Assembly (NCBI GenBank): GCA_963616135.1
Contig: CAVEJT010000005.1
Span: forward strand, 1 to 34,272
From: UMGS1613 sp963616135
GTDB taxonomy: Bacteria > Bacillota_I > Bacilli_A > RF39 > UBA660
Reading direction: 5' to 3'
Length of the DNA: 34,272 bases
Part shown: one piece after another, positions 24,030-31,324 of the stretch
Layout: each line of letters opens with the position of its first letter
Position numbering within the stretch: the first letter of the stretch is position 1
The notes under the pieces: model-generated
The model's database searches: none
What the model saw: the letters and a program-made list of their open reading frames with translations, nothing else
Told to the model about the DNA's origin: nothing
Program-made: the position numbers and the translations under genes

Positions 24030-24048
24030 GTTTATATTATTTTATAAT
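24020..24048 (+). promoter_or_regulatory. Promoter of the double-ASCH gene
   Basis: TTGCTT at 24020-24025 (inside the preceding terminator) and TATAAT at 24043-24048 are 17 bases apart. Confidence 0.7.
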
Positions 24049-24063
24049 TAATATGGTGGTAGT

Positions 24064-24780
24064 ATGAAGGCTTTGACAATAAAAGAACCATGGGCTAGTT
24101 TGATAATAAATAAATATAAAGAATATGAGTTCAGAAGTTGGAAAACAAATTATAGAGGTAAGATATTAATTCATGCTGGACTTACTCTTGAACGTGATAT
24201 GATAGAAAGATTTTCGTGTTACAATTTAAATTATAAAATGGGATATATAATAGGTGAGGCAACTCTTGTAGATTGTATTGCTGTAGATGATAAATTTAAT
24301 AATGAATTAAGGATAAAAAATCCAATTGTGTATGCTAAAAGCAATCATATCGAAGATTATGCTTGGAAATTAGAAAATATTAAAAAATATGAAAAACCTA
24401 TTCCTGCAAAAGGGAAGTTAGGTTTATGGAATTATGAGGTGAGTAAAATGCATGAAATGAGATTAAATAATGGTCCATTTAATTCAATAAAAAGTGGTAG
24501 TAAAACAATTGAAATGAGATTAAATGATGAGAAAAGAAAATTAGTAAAAATAGGCGATACTATAAAGTTTGTAAATAGAAATACTGGTGAGTATATTATT
24601 ACTACGGTAGTAAACTTACATCATTATGAAAATTTTGATGAATTATATAAACATTTTAATAAAGTATCTTTAGGATATAAAGATAATGAAGTAGCAAGTC
24701 CAAAAGATATGGAAAAATATTATTCCATAGAAGAACAAAAAAGATATGGTGTATTAGGTATAGAATTATCTTTGATGTAA
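24064..24780 (+). CDS. Tandem ASCH-domain protein
   Basis: A 238-residue cytosolic protein with two ASCH-type domains. Residues 1-125 open with LTIKEPWASLIINKYKEYEFRSW and YRGKILIHAG, the classic ASCH start, and end with GKLGLWNYE. Residues 127-238 form a second one: MHEMRLNNGPFNSIKSGSKTIEMRLNDEKR, then IGDTIKFVN and YGVLGIEL at the end. ASCH domains are PUA-like beta-barrels that bind RNA or modified nucleosides; some hydrolyse acetylcytidine. Two different ASCH types in one chain are uncommon. The start follows ATGGTGGT at short distance, and the gene stands alone downstream of the RNA at 23697. Confidence 0.8.
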   Translation: MKALTIKEPWASLIINKYKEYEFRSWKTNYRGKILIHAGLTLERDMIERFSCYNLNYKMGYIIGEATLVDCIAVDDKFNNELRIKNPIVYAKSNHIEDYAWKLENIKKYEKPIPAKGKLGLWNYEVSKMHEMRLNNGPFNSIKSGSKTIEMRLNDEKRKLVKIGDTIKFVNRNTGEYIITTVVNLHHYENFDELYKHFNKVSLGYKDNEVASPKDMEKYYSIEEQKRYGVLGIELSLM

Positions 24781-24847
24781 ATTTTTCTATTTACTTTACA
24801 TATTTAATTCAAAAAATTTTTGTTTACAATTAGATATATAAATTATA

Positions 24848-24856
24848 TGGTATAAT
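24848..24856 (+). promoter_or_regulatory. Extended -10 promoter of the four-span membrane gene
   Basis: TGGTATAAT is a perfect extended -10 element, 21 bases before the ATG at 24878. A TTTACA lies at 24823 but with too long a spacer to be a normal -35. Confidence 0.6.
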
Positions 24857-24877
24857 TAAATAAGGAAAGGTGGTACT

Positions 24878-25429
24878 ATGAATAAAAATAGAATTTTTGG
24901 TTTTGTTGCTATAGGAGCTGCAGTGTTGTTGATAGTAAGCTTATTTTTACCTTATGTATCTGTATTTTCAATAAGCAAAAGTTTATGGAAAGGTGAAGAT
25001 CCCTCAAGAGTAATTTTATTATTATTGAGTTTGTTTGTTATTGCATTATATTTAATAAATAAGAAAACAGAAATGAGTTATATAACATCTGGTTTTGGAA
25101 CTTTTTATTTAATTTGCATGATAATTCAAAATGAAGGCTTAGAATATTTCTCAATAGGTTTTTATTTAATTTTATTATCTTCTATAACTATAGGTGTTAT
25201 GACATTCTTGTATGATGAAAAAGAATCACATGCTATAATAAATTTATCTTTTAATAAAGGTAATACAGTTAATTTACAACCTGTATATCAAACTCAAAAC
25301 AATGTTGATAGCCAAGTTCAATATCAAAATGTTCAACAACAAAATAGTTTTAATAATCAAGTTCAACAACAAATTGTTGGGTATGATCCAAATACAGGAA
25401 ATCCAATTTATTCTAATAATAATAATTAG
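24878..25429 (+). CDS. Four-span membrane protein with C-terminal GYDxxTGxPIY motif
   Basis: A 183-residue protein with membrane spans at about 6-30, 44-61, 67-84 and 90-112, which places both ends in the cytosol. The last 60 residues are Gln/Asn-rich (QTQNNVDSQVQYQNVQQQ) and finish with IVGYDPNTGNPIYSNNNN. This motif matches IIGYDSQTGQPIY at the N-terminus of the protein at 5150, which is also on the cytosolic side of a membrane span. No enzymatic motif is visible and the function is unknown. AAAGGTGGT supports the start. Confidence 0.7.
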   Translation: MNKNRIFGFVAIGAAVLLIVSLFLPYVSVFSISKSLWKGEDPSRVILLLLSLFVIALYLINKKTEMSYITSGFGTFYLICMIIQNEGLEYFSIGFYLILLSSITIGVMTFLYDEKESHAIINLSFNKGNTVNLQPVYQTQNNVDSQVQYQNVQQQNSFNNQVQQQIVGYDPNTGNPIYSNNNN

Positions 25430-25448
25430 TAGTGTAAACTACTTTTTA
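25428..25448 (+). terminator. Terminator between convergent genes
   Basis: AGTAGT/ACTACT form a 6-bp stem with a 4-base loop followed by TTTTTATTTT. It overlaps the stops of both the plus-strand membrane gene and the minus-strand peptidase. Confidence 0.7.
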
Positions 25449-26071
25449 TTTTGATTTAAATAATATTCATCTAATGTAAGCTTGTTTTTATATAAGTAAT
25501 AAGATAATTTAGTACCAACATATCTATAATGCCAAGGTTCATATTTAAATCCAGTAATGTGAAATTTCGCTTTAGGATATCTTAAAATAAATCCATATTT
25601 ATATGAGTTTTTATTCATCCAAATAAATTCTTTAGTGTCTTCAAAATTATCATAATCAAGAGATGAATCTGCTACATCAACGGCTAAACCAGTTTGATGT
25701 TCTGAATGCCCAGCTCTAGCACTTGCCATATCTGCATAGTAAATTCCCTTATCTAAGCAGTAATTATTATATAGTTTTTCTTGATAGTCATAACTTCTAT
25801 AGGTAGATGTAGCTACTATATTTAATCCATCCTTTTTAGCGTCTTCAGCCATTTTTTCAAAAAATATTTTTGCTTCCTTTCTTAAATATTTATCCTTGCA
25901 AGCGTACTTAATATCTAACAGTTCTAGATCATTTGGTACATATTCTTTCTCAAGTCTAATATTTTTATTTACCAATGTATCAATATTAACTTTATTTATT
26001 ACTTTAATATCTTTGTAAAAATTACCATTCTCTAAAATGATAAGTAATAAAATATAAATAACTTTTTCCAT
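25439..26071 (-). CDS. VanY-type D,D-carboxypeptidase (peptidase M15B), short form
   Basis: A 210-residue protein and the last of three tandem paralogues. A short hydrophobic N-terminus (MEKVIYILLLIILENG) may be a signal or anchor. The M15B zinc site is complete: His125 and Asp132 in GHSEHQTGLAVDV, catalytic Glu178 and His181 in EPWHYRYVG. Such enzymes remove the terminal D-Ala from peptidoglycan stem peptides outside the membrane. Compared with its two neighbours it lacks the long stalk between anchor and catalytic domain. GGTGATT precedes the ATG. It is separated from the next paralogue by a terminator, so each may be transcribed alone. Confidence 0.9.
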   Translation of the reverse strand: MEKVIYILLLIILENGNFYKDIKVINKVNIDTLVNKNIRLEKEYVPNDLELLDIKYACKDKYLRKEAKIFFEKMAEDAKKDGLNIVATSTYRSYDYQEKLYNNYCLDKGIYYADMASARAGHSEHQTGLAVDVADSSLDYDNFEDTKEFIWMNKNSYKYGFILRYPKAKFHITGFKYEPWHYRYVGTKLSYYLYKNKLTLDEYYLNQNKK

Positions 26072-26092
26072 ATAATCACCATTATATTATAT

Positions 26093-26116
26093 GAAAAAAA
26101 GATAGAAATTCTATCT
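26093..26116 (-). terminator. Minus-strand terminator after the second M15 peptidase
   Basis: On the minus strand AGATAG/CTATCT form a hairpin followed by seven T. It overlaps the end of the upstream peptidase gene. Confidence 0.75.
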
Positions 26117-27256
26117 TAAAAAGTAAGCATAATATTCTTCATATGAAATATTATTTTCTTTTATGTATTTAGCAATATCTACTCCAACATAACGATAATG
26201 CCATGATTCATATATATATCCAGTTAAATCTTCTTTATCTTTAGGAAATCTTAAAATAAATCCATATTTGTAAGCATTTTTATCTAACCATTCAAATTCC
26301 TTTGTATTTTCAAATTCTCCAAATGATACATGACTTCCATTTGTAAGATCTGCAGAATAACCTAATTGATGTTCAGAATATCCTGGTCTAGCAGAGTAGG
26401 TATCTGCAGCTTTAACTCCATCTGTTTTAACATAGTTGTTATAAAGTATTGATTGAAAATTATAATCTCTATAAGCTGTTGTAATTTGTATAGTTAAACC
26501 TTCTTTTTTAGCAGCATTTGCCATTTTTTCAAAATTTTCATATGCAGTTTTATTTAGTTTAGCATTCCCACCAGGAACATTTATAATGTCTACTCCTGTA
26601 TAGTCACTACCCAAATAATAATATTTATTAACTAAAGTATACATTCCTTTAGAAGTATCAGCAGGCATTGAATCATCATAAGCCTTTTTATCTAAATTAG
26701 AATTAACTTGAGCCACAATATCTTTAAAACTTAAACTTTTATTTTTATCATAATAACTAATATATCTATCTAAATTATCTATTATAAAATATTTCTCGTT
26801 TACAAAGTTAATAGCAAGTTCATCAACATTACTATAGTTATTTATATATTTAATTATTCCATCTACATTATCATATTTTTCTAATAGACTCATATATTTA
26901 TCAATATTTTTCTCAATAAAATCATTATTGTTAACAACACTCATAATTTTAGTATAATCAACTTTTTCATATTTTAAAGAATATTTCATATATAAATCTA
27001 GTTTATTTGGATTATAGTTATCACTATTAATTATATAACTTACATTTTTATTATACTTATATTTTTTAATAGTTTCTACTTCAGATTTAGTTAATTTATT
27101 TATCTCATTTATTTCAAGTTCATTATATCCTTTAGCTTTTAGAGAATCTTTATTTTTATTACTGAAACACAAAATAATTCCAATAATAGTAAATAATATA
27201 AATAAAACAAGTACAACTTTTACACTTTTCTTTAATTTTTTCTTTTTTCTTTTCAT
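26111..27256 (-). CDS. Membrane-anchored D,D-carboxypeptidase (peptidase M15B) with long stalk
   Basis: A 381-residue protein with a Lys-rich start and a membrane anchor at about 12-31. A stalk of about 190 residues follows, rich in short helical repeats (K-Y-x-K-N-x-x-Y-I-I-N and related words). The M15B domain runs from about 200: YRDYNFQSILYNNY, His296 and Asp303 in GYSEHQLGYSADL, Glu350 and His353 in ESWHYRYVG. All zinc and catalytic residues are present. The stalk would hold the enzyme in the outer wall. AAGGTGATG precedes the start. It shares the domain with both neighbours, and part of the stalk with the gene at 27310, so the set arose by tandem duplication. Confidence 0.92.
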   Translation of the reverse strand: MKRKKKKLKKSVKVVLVLFILFTIIGIILCFSNKNKDSLKAKGYNELEINEINKLTKSEVETIKKYKYNKNVSYIINSDNYNPNKLDLYMKYSLKYEKVDYTKIMSVVNNNDFIEKNIDKYMSLLEKYDNVDGIIKYINNYSNVDELAINFVNEKYFIIDNLDRYISYYDKNKSLSFKDIVAQVNSNLDKKAYDDSMPADTSKGMYTLVNKYYYLGSDYTGVDIINVPGGNAKLNKTAYENFEKMANAAKKEGLTIQITTAYRDYNFQSILYNNYVKTDGVKAADTYSARPGYSEHQLGYSADLTNGSHVSFGEFENTKEFEWLDKNAYKYGFILRFPKDKEDLTGYIYESWHYRYVGVDIAKYIKENNISYEEYYAYFLR

Positions 27257-27287
27257 ATCATCACCTTAATTATTATATCATAAATTA

Positions 27288-27310
27288 TAAAAAAAGGGAT
27301 ATAAATCCCT
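27288..27310 (-). terminator. Minus-strand terminator after the first M15 peptidase
   Basis: On the minus strand AGGGAT/ATCCCT form a stem with a TTAT loop, followed by seven T. Confidence 0.8.
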
Positions 27311-28248
27311 TAATCTACATAATATGCATAATATTCATCAAATGTAATATTATTTTCTTTTATGTATGTAGCAGCTTCAACTCCAACATAACGATAATGC
27401 CATGATTCATAATTATATCCAGTTAAATATTCTTTATCTTTAGGATATCTTAAAATAAAACCATATTTATGAGCATTTTCTTGTAACCATTTAAATTCTT
27501 CAAACTCTTCAAATGTAGCGGCTCTAGAGCCTGGAGCTTGGATATCTATTGCCATACCTGTTTGATGTTCAGAAAATCCTGGTTTAGCAGCAATCGTATC
27601 GGCATATTCTTCTCCCTTAGAATTTTTATACATATTATAAATTTCTTCTTGATCTTCATAACTTCTAAAAGAAGAATTAATTATAAGACTTAATCCAGCC
27701 TCTTTAGCAGCTTTAAACATCTTAATAAATTCATTATAAGCCTCACTAGTTAACATTTGATTTTCACCATAACTATATTGTTTACTTACAACAATCATTT
27801 TATCTGAATTATAAGTATTATCTAAATAATTAAATTTATTAGTAAGCATAAGAATACCTTTGCTAATATCAGTTTTTTTAGGATCCTTATAAAATTCTTT
27901 ATCAGCTCCTACATTTACTATAGCTATAACATCAGAAAAACTTTTATCATTATTTTTATTGTATTCTATATATTTTTTTAAATTTTTTTCTAAAAAATAT
28001 TTTTCATTTATAATCTTTATTATATCTTTGTTATAATCTATTGATAGTAAATAATCTTTTGATGTGTTATCTAATTTTTCTAGTTTGTTTAAATCATCTT
28101 TTACATATCCATGTTTTAATAATTTATATTCATAAGTTTTATGATAATTAATAGTTTTTACTAAAAATATAACTCCTATAATAATACCTATTAAAATAAT
28201 AATACCTAAAATAATTAAAGGCAGTTTTTTAAATTTTCTTCCTCTCAT
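27310..28248 (-). CDS. Membrane-anchored D,D-carboxypeptidase (peptidase M15B)
   Basis: A 312-residue protein if it starts at the ATG whose first base is 28248; an upstream in-frame ATG at 28275 has no ribosome binding site, while GGTGATGGT precedes the chosen one. A basic start (RGRKFKK) leads to a membrane anchor at about 10-31, a stalk of about 90 residues and the M15B domain: FRSYEDQEEIY, His228 and Asp235 in GFSEHQTGMAIDI, Glu281 and His284 in ESWHYRYVG. All key residues are present. The stretch KEYLTGYNYESWHYRYVG is very close to the neighbouring paralogue. It is divergent from mtnN, with a short shared promoter region. Confidence 0.92.
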   Translation of the reverse strand: MRGRKFKKLPLIILGIIILIGIIIGVIFLVKTINYHKTYEYKLLKHGYVKDDLNKLEKLDNTSKDYLLSIDYNKDIIKIINEKYFLEKNLKKYIEYNKNNDKSFSDVIAIVNVGADKEFYKDPKKTDISKGILMLTNKFNYLDNTYNSDKMIVVSKQYSYGENQMLTSEAYNEFIKMFKAAKEAGLSLIINSSFRSYEDQEEIYNMYKNSKGEEYADTIAAKPGFSEHQTGMAIDIQAPGSRAATFEEFEEFKWLQENAHKYGFILRYPKDKEYLTGYNYESWHYRYVGVEAATYIKENNITFDEYYAYYVD

Positions 28249-28310
28249 ACCATCACCACTATTATTGTAACACATTTCTTACCAATTTTATACATTTTAA
28301 ATAGAAAAAG

Positions 28311-28319
28311 TGTTATAAT
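28311..28319 (+). promoter_or_regulatory. Extended -10 promoter of mtnN
   Basis: TGTTATAAT is a perfect extended -10, 16 bases before the ATG at 28335. No strong -35 is visible. The divergent peptidase gene starts within 90 bases on the other strand. Confidence 0.65.
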
Positions 28320-28334
28320 TAAAGAGGTGGTTGA

Positions 28335-28997
28335 ATGATAGGAATAATAGTAGCAGAAGAAAAAGAATTAGAAGAAGTACTTAATATAGCATTAATAAAA
28401 AATAAAAGAGATATATTTGATAAAACATTTTATATTGGATCTATAAATAAAAAAGAAGTAGTTATTGTAAAAAGTAATGTAGGCAAAGTAAATAGTGCGA
28501 GGAGTGCTCAAATGCTTATAGATAATTTTGATATTAGGATAGTTATAAATATAGGTACTTCGGGAAGTGTAGATAATAATTTAAATATTGGTGATGTTGT
28601 TGTTGCAGATAGATTATATCAATATGATTTTGATGTAACAGCTTTTGGAAGAAAATTAGGTGAAATAGAAAATATTGGTGAGTGTATTTATACTGATAAA
28701 AATATCTTGAACAAAATAAGTAAAGATTTAATAGTAGGTGGGATAGCTTCTGGAGATAAATTTATAACACGTATGGAAGATAAAACATTTATAAGAGATA
28801 AATTTAATGTAGTGTGTATTGAGATGGAAGGAGCAAGTATTGCTCAAGTTTGTTATTTATCAAATACACCATTCTTAGTGATTAGATCTATAACAGATAA
28901 ATTAGATGGTACATCAGAGATTGATTTTGTTAAATTTTTGGAGTATTCATCACGTAAAGTAGCTAATATATTAAAAGATATAATAGAAGATATATAG
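28335..28997 (+). CDS. mtnN: 5'-methylthioadenosine/S-adenosylhomocysteine nucleosidase
   Basis: A 220-residue cytosolic enzyme that splits adenine from MTA, SAH or 5'-deoxyadenosine, recycling the products of S-adenosylmethionine use. The family blocks are all present: MIGIIVAEEKEL with the first catalytic Glu (Glu11), NVGKVNSARSAQ, INIGTSGSV, the DVVVADRLYQYDFDVTAFGR substrate region, IEMEGASIAQVC with Glu165, and RSITDK with the catalytic Asp188. Length is normal for the family. AGAGGTGGT precedes the start, and a strong terminator follows directly. Confidence 0.93.
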   Translation: MIGIIVAEEKELEEVLNIALIKNKRDIFDKTFYIGSINKKEVVIVKSNVGKVNSARSAQMLIDNFDIRIVINIGTSGSVDNNLNIGDVVVADRLYQYDFDVTAFGRKLGEIENIGECIYTDKNILNKISKDLIVGGIASGDKFITRMEDKTFIRDKFNVVCIEMEGASIAQVCYLSNTPFLVIRSITDKLDGTSEIDFVKFLEYSSRKVANILKDIIEDI

Positions 28998-29017
28998 TGT
29001 AAACTATGTATCTTTTT
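28989..29017 (+). terminator. Terminator of mtnN
   Basis: GATATATAGT/ACTATGTATC form a 10-bp stem (one wobble pair) with a GTAA loop and five T; it overlaps the end of the gene. Confidence 0.8.
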
Positions 29018-29049
29018 GTAAATAATCAGTAGAACTTACATAAAATTAT

Positions 29050-29077
29050 TTGAATAAGTTATAAAGTATAGTAAAAT
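29050..29077 (+). promoter_or_regulatory. Promoter of the ABC transporter pair
   Basis: TTGAAT at 29050-29055 and TAAAAT at 29072-29077 are 16 bases apart, 21 bases before the ATG at 29098. Confidence 0.6.
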
Positions 29078-29097
29078 TAAATAGTAAGGAGGATATT

Positions 29098-31323
29098 ATG
29101 AGTATAATAAAACTAAAAAATGTATCTAAATTTTATTATAAAAAAGGTGTGATTGCTAGTGGATTTACTCGTGTTAATTTAGAACTTAATATGGGTGAAT
29201 TTGTAGCTATTACAGGAGAGAGTGGTAGTGGTAAATCAACCCTTTTAAATGTAATAAGTGGACTTGATACATATGAAGAAGGAGAAATGTATATAAATGG
29301 TGAGGAGACAAGCCATTATACAGAAAAAGATTTTGAAGATTATAGAAGAAAATATGTAGGTAATATCTTTCAAAATTTTAATTTAGTAAATAGTTATACA
29401 GTATATCAAAATATAGAACTTGTATTATTATTGAATGGTAAAAAGAAAAAAGAAATAAAAAGTGAAGTTCTAAGTTTGATAAAAAAAGTAGGTCTTTATA
29501 AATTTAGAAGAACTAAAGTGTCTAGATTATCAGGTGGACAAAAACAAAGAGTAGCTATTGCTCGTGCACTTGCAAAAAATACACCTATGATAATAGCAGA
29601 TGAGCCAACTGGTAACTTAGATAGTAAATCAGCTCGTGAGATTATTAAATTATTAAGTGAAATATCTAAAGATAAATTGGTTGTTGTGGTAACACATAAT
29701 TATGAGCAAGTAGAAGAGTATGTAACTCGTAAAATAAAAATGCATGATGGACGTATTTTAGAAGATAAAAAAATTAAGGAAAAAGAATTAGTTACAAATG
29801 TAAAAGAATCTTCACATAAAACAATAACACATTTAAATAAGGTTAGATTGGCTCTTAGAAATACATTTAATATAGTACCTAAATTCTTATTAATACTTTT
29901 AGTTTATTTATTTATAGTCGTTTCATTAATCAGTGAATATGCTTCATTTAAGGAACAAGAGTATATAGAATCTAAATCAGGAGATAATTATATATTTAGT
30001 AATATAAGTGATGCTAGAATTGTACTAAAAAAGAAAGATAAAAGTGCTTTTACTAAAGAAGATTATGAATCTATAAAAAAGCTAGATAATATAGATTATA
30101 TAGTTTATAATGATTTACTTCTAGATTCTTATATAAGTTTAAGTGATGACGCTAATTTTGAATTTGGTGGAAGTGTTAATGATATAGCTAATTTTAGAGG
30201 AAATCTAGATGTAGGTAGAATGCCTAATAATCCTAGTGAAATAGTTATAGAGGGTAGTAAATATGATTATTATTTAGCAACCATTAGTGAAGAACTTATG
30301 AACCATGATTTGTATTTTAGATCATTTTATGGTGATGATTTAGATAAATCAAATAAATTAAGAATAGTAGGAATTAAATATAATGAAAATGAGAATGATT
30401 ACAATTATAGATTTTATGTAAATGAGTCTTTAATAAATAATTTTTCTTTTCAAATTAATCAAAGTTTTAGTACTGTAAAATATTTATTTCAAAATAAATA
30501 TTATGATACAAATAATTGGAATCCATCAAATAGAATAACTTATAATTCTAATATAAGTGATGGATATGCATATATATCAGATGATAATAATTATATATGT
30601 CCTAAAGAAAATTGCATAAACGAACAAATTATAATAGAAGTAAAAAATATATATTATAAAGATAGTATAGATTTAAGAGTTAATAAAGTTTATAACAAAA
30701 AAACAATGCCTTCATTACTTGGAATAGATAATTATGAAGAAGTTAATGGAACTATATTTATAAGTGTTAATGATTATAATAGTTTATTTAATAAAGATAA
30801 TTATCAAAGTAGTGTATTTGTAAAAGATGTTAAACTACTAGATAAAACGGCAAGTAAGTTAGATGATTTAGGATTTAATGTATTACCAATAAAGAATACT
30901 TTAGTAAGCTCTGGAGGACAACAATTTATAAAAATTTTAAGTACAGTAGTAACAATTATTTTAGTTATAGTATTATTCTTTATTTCTTACTTTGTAATAA
31001 GAGTAATATTAAAATCAAGGAATAAATATTTTTCAACAATAAGAATACTTGGAGCAACTCAAAGTACAGCTAGACAATTACTTATATTAGAACTTTTCAT
31101 AGTATCTAATATAGCATTCTTTTCATTTTTGATATTTGTATATATGTGTAGTTTAAATATATTTGATGTAAAATTTGTACATACAATTATTAATTATTTA
31201 AAAGTTAAAGATTATATTATTCTATATGTAATACTTATAACAATGTCTTATTTAATTAGTATGAAGTTTGCTAAAAAACTATTTAAGAAAAGTGCAATGG
31301 TAACACTTGGAGAGGAGGTATAA
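29098..31323 (+). CDS. ABC transporter ATPase-permease fusion (MacB/FtsX type), first subunit
   Basis: A 741-residue protein. Residues 1-230 are an ABC ATPase: Walker A GESGSGKST at 40-48, signature LSGGQ from 144, and Asp168-Glu169 in ADEPTGNLD. A membrane span at about 263-282 leads to a large outer domain of about 330 residues, then three C-terminal spans (about 620-645, 660-690, 700-720), the four-span FtsX/MacB layout. Such transporters are mechanotransmission pumps for peptides or lipoproteins and do not move substrate through a channel. AAGGAGG precedes the start. Its end overlaps the ribosome binding site of the second subunit. The pair probably forms a heterodimer. Confidence 0.88.
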   Translation: MSIIKLKNVSKFYYKKGVIASGFTRVNLELNMGEFVAITGESGSGKSTLLNVISGLDTYEEGEMYINGEETSHYTEKDFEDYRRKYVGNIFQNFNLVNSYTVYQNIELVLLLNGKKKKEIKSEVLSLIKKVGLYKFRRTKVSRLSGGQKQRVAIARALAKNTPMIIADEPTGNLDSKSAREIIKLLSEISKDKLVVVVTHNYEQVEEYVTRKIKMHDGRILEDKKIKEKELVTNVKESSHKTITHLNKVRLALRNTFNIVPKFLLILLVYLFIVVSLISEYASFKEQEYIESKSGDNYIFSNISDARIVLKKKDKSAFTKEDYESIKKLDNIDYIVYNDLLLDSYISLSDDANFEFGGSVNDIANFRGNLDVGRMPNNPSEIVIEGSKYDYYLATISEELMNHDLYFRSFYGDDLDKSNKLRIVGIKYNENENDYNYRFYVNESLINNFSFQINQSFSTVKYLFQNKYYDTNNWNPSNRITYNSNISDGYAYISDDNNYICPKENCINEQIIIEVKNIYYKDSIDLRVNKVYNKKTMPSLLGIDNYEEVNGTIFISVNDYNSLFNKDNYQSSVFVKDVKLLDKTASKLDDLGFNVLPIKNTLVSSGGQQFIKILSTVVTIILVIVLFFISYFVIRVILKSRNKYFSTIRILGATQSTARQLLILELFIVSNIAFFSFLIFVYMCSLNIFDVKFVHTIINYLKVKDYIILYVILITMSYLISMKFAKKLFKKSAMVTLGEEV

Positions 31324-31324
31324 A

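Larger units (their letters stand above)
23543..24063 (+). other. Gene-free stretch holding a structured RNA
   Basis: No protein gene is visible here. The first 115 bases look like ordinary AT-rich spacer after the BRO-N relic. From 23662 on the stretch is filled by the promoter, body and terminator of the RNA described at 23697-24029, and its last part is the promoter of the double-ASCH gene. Confidence 0.7.
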
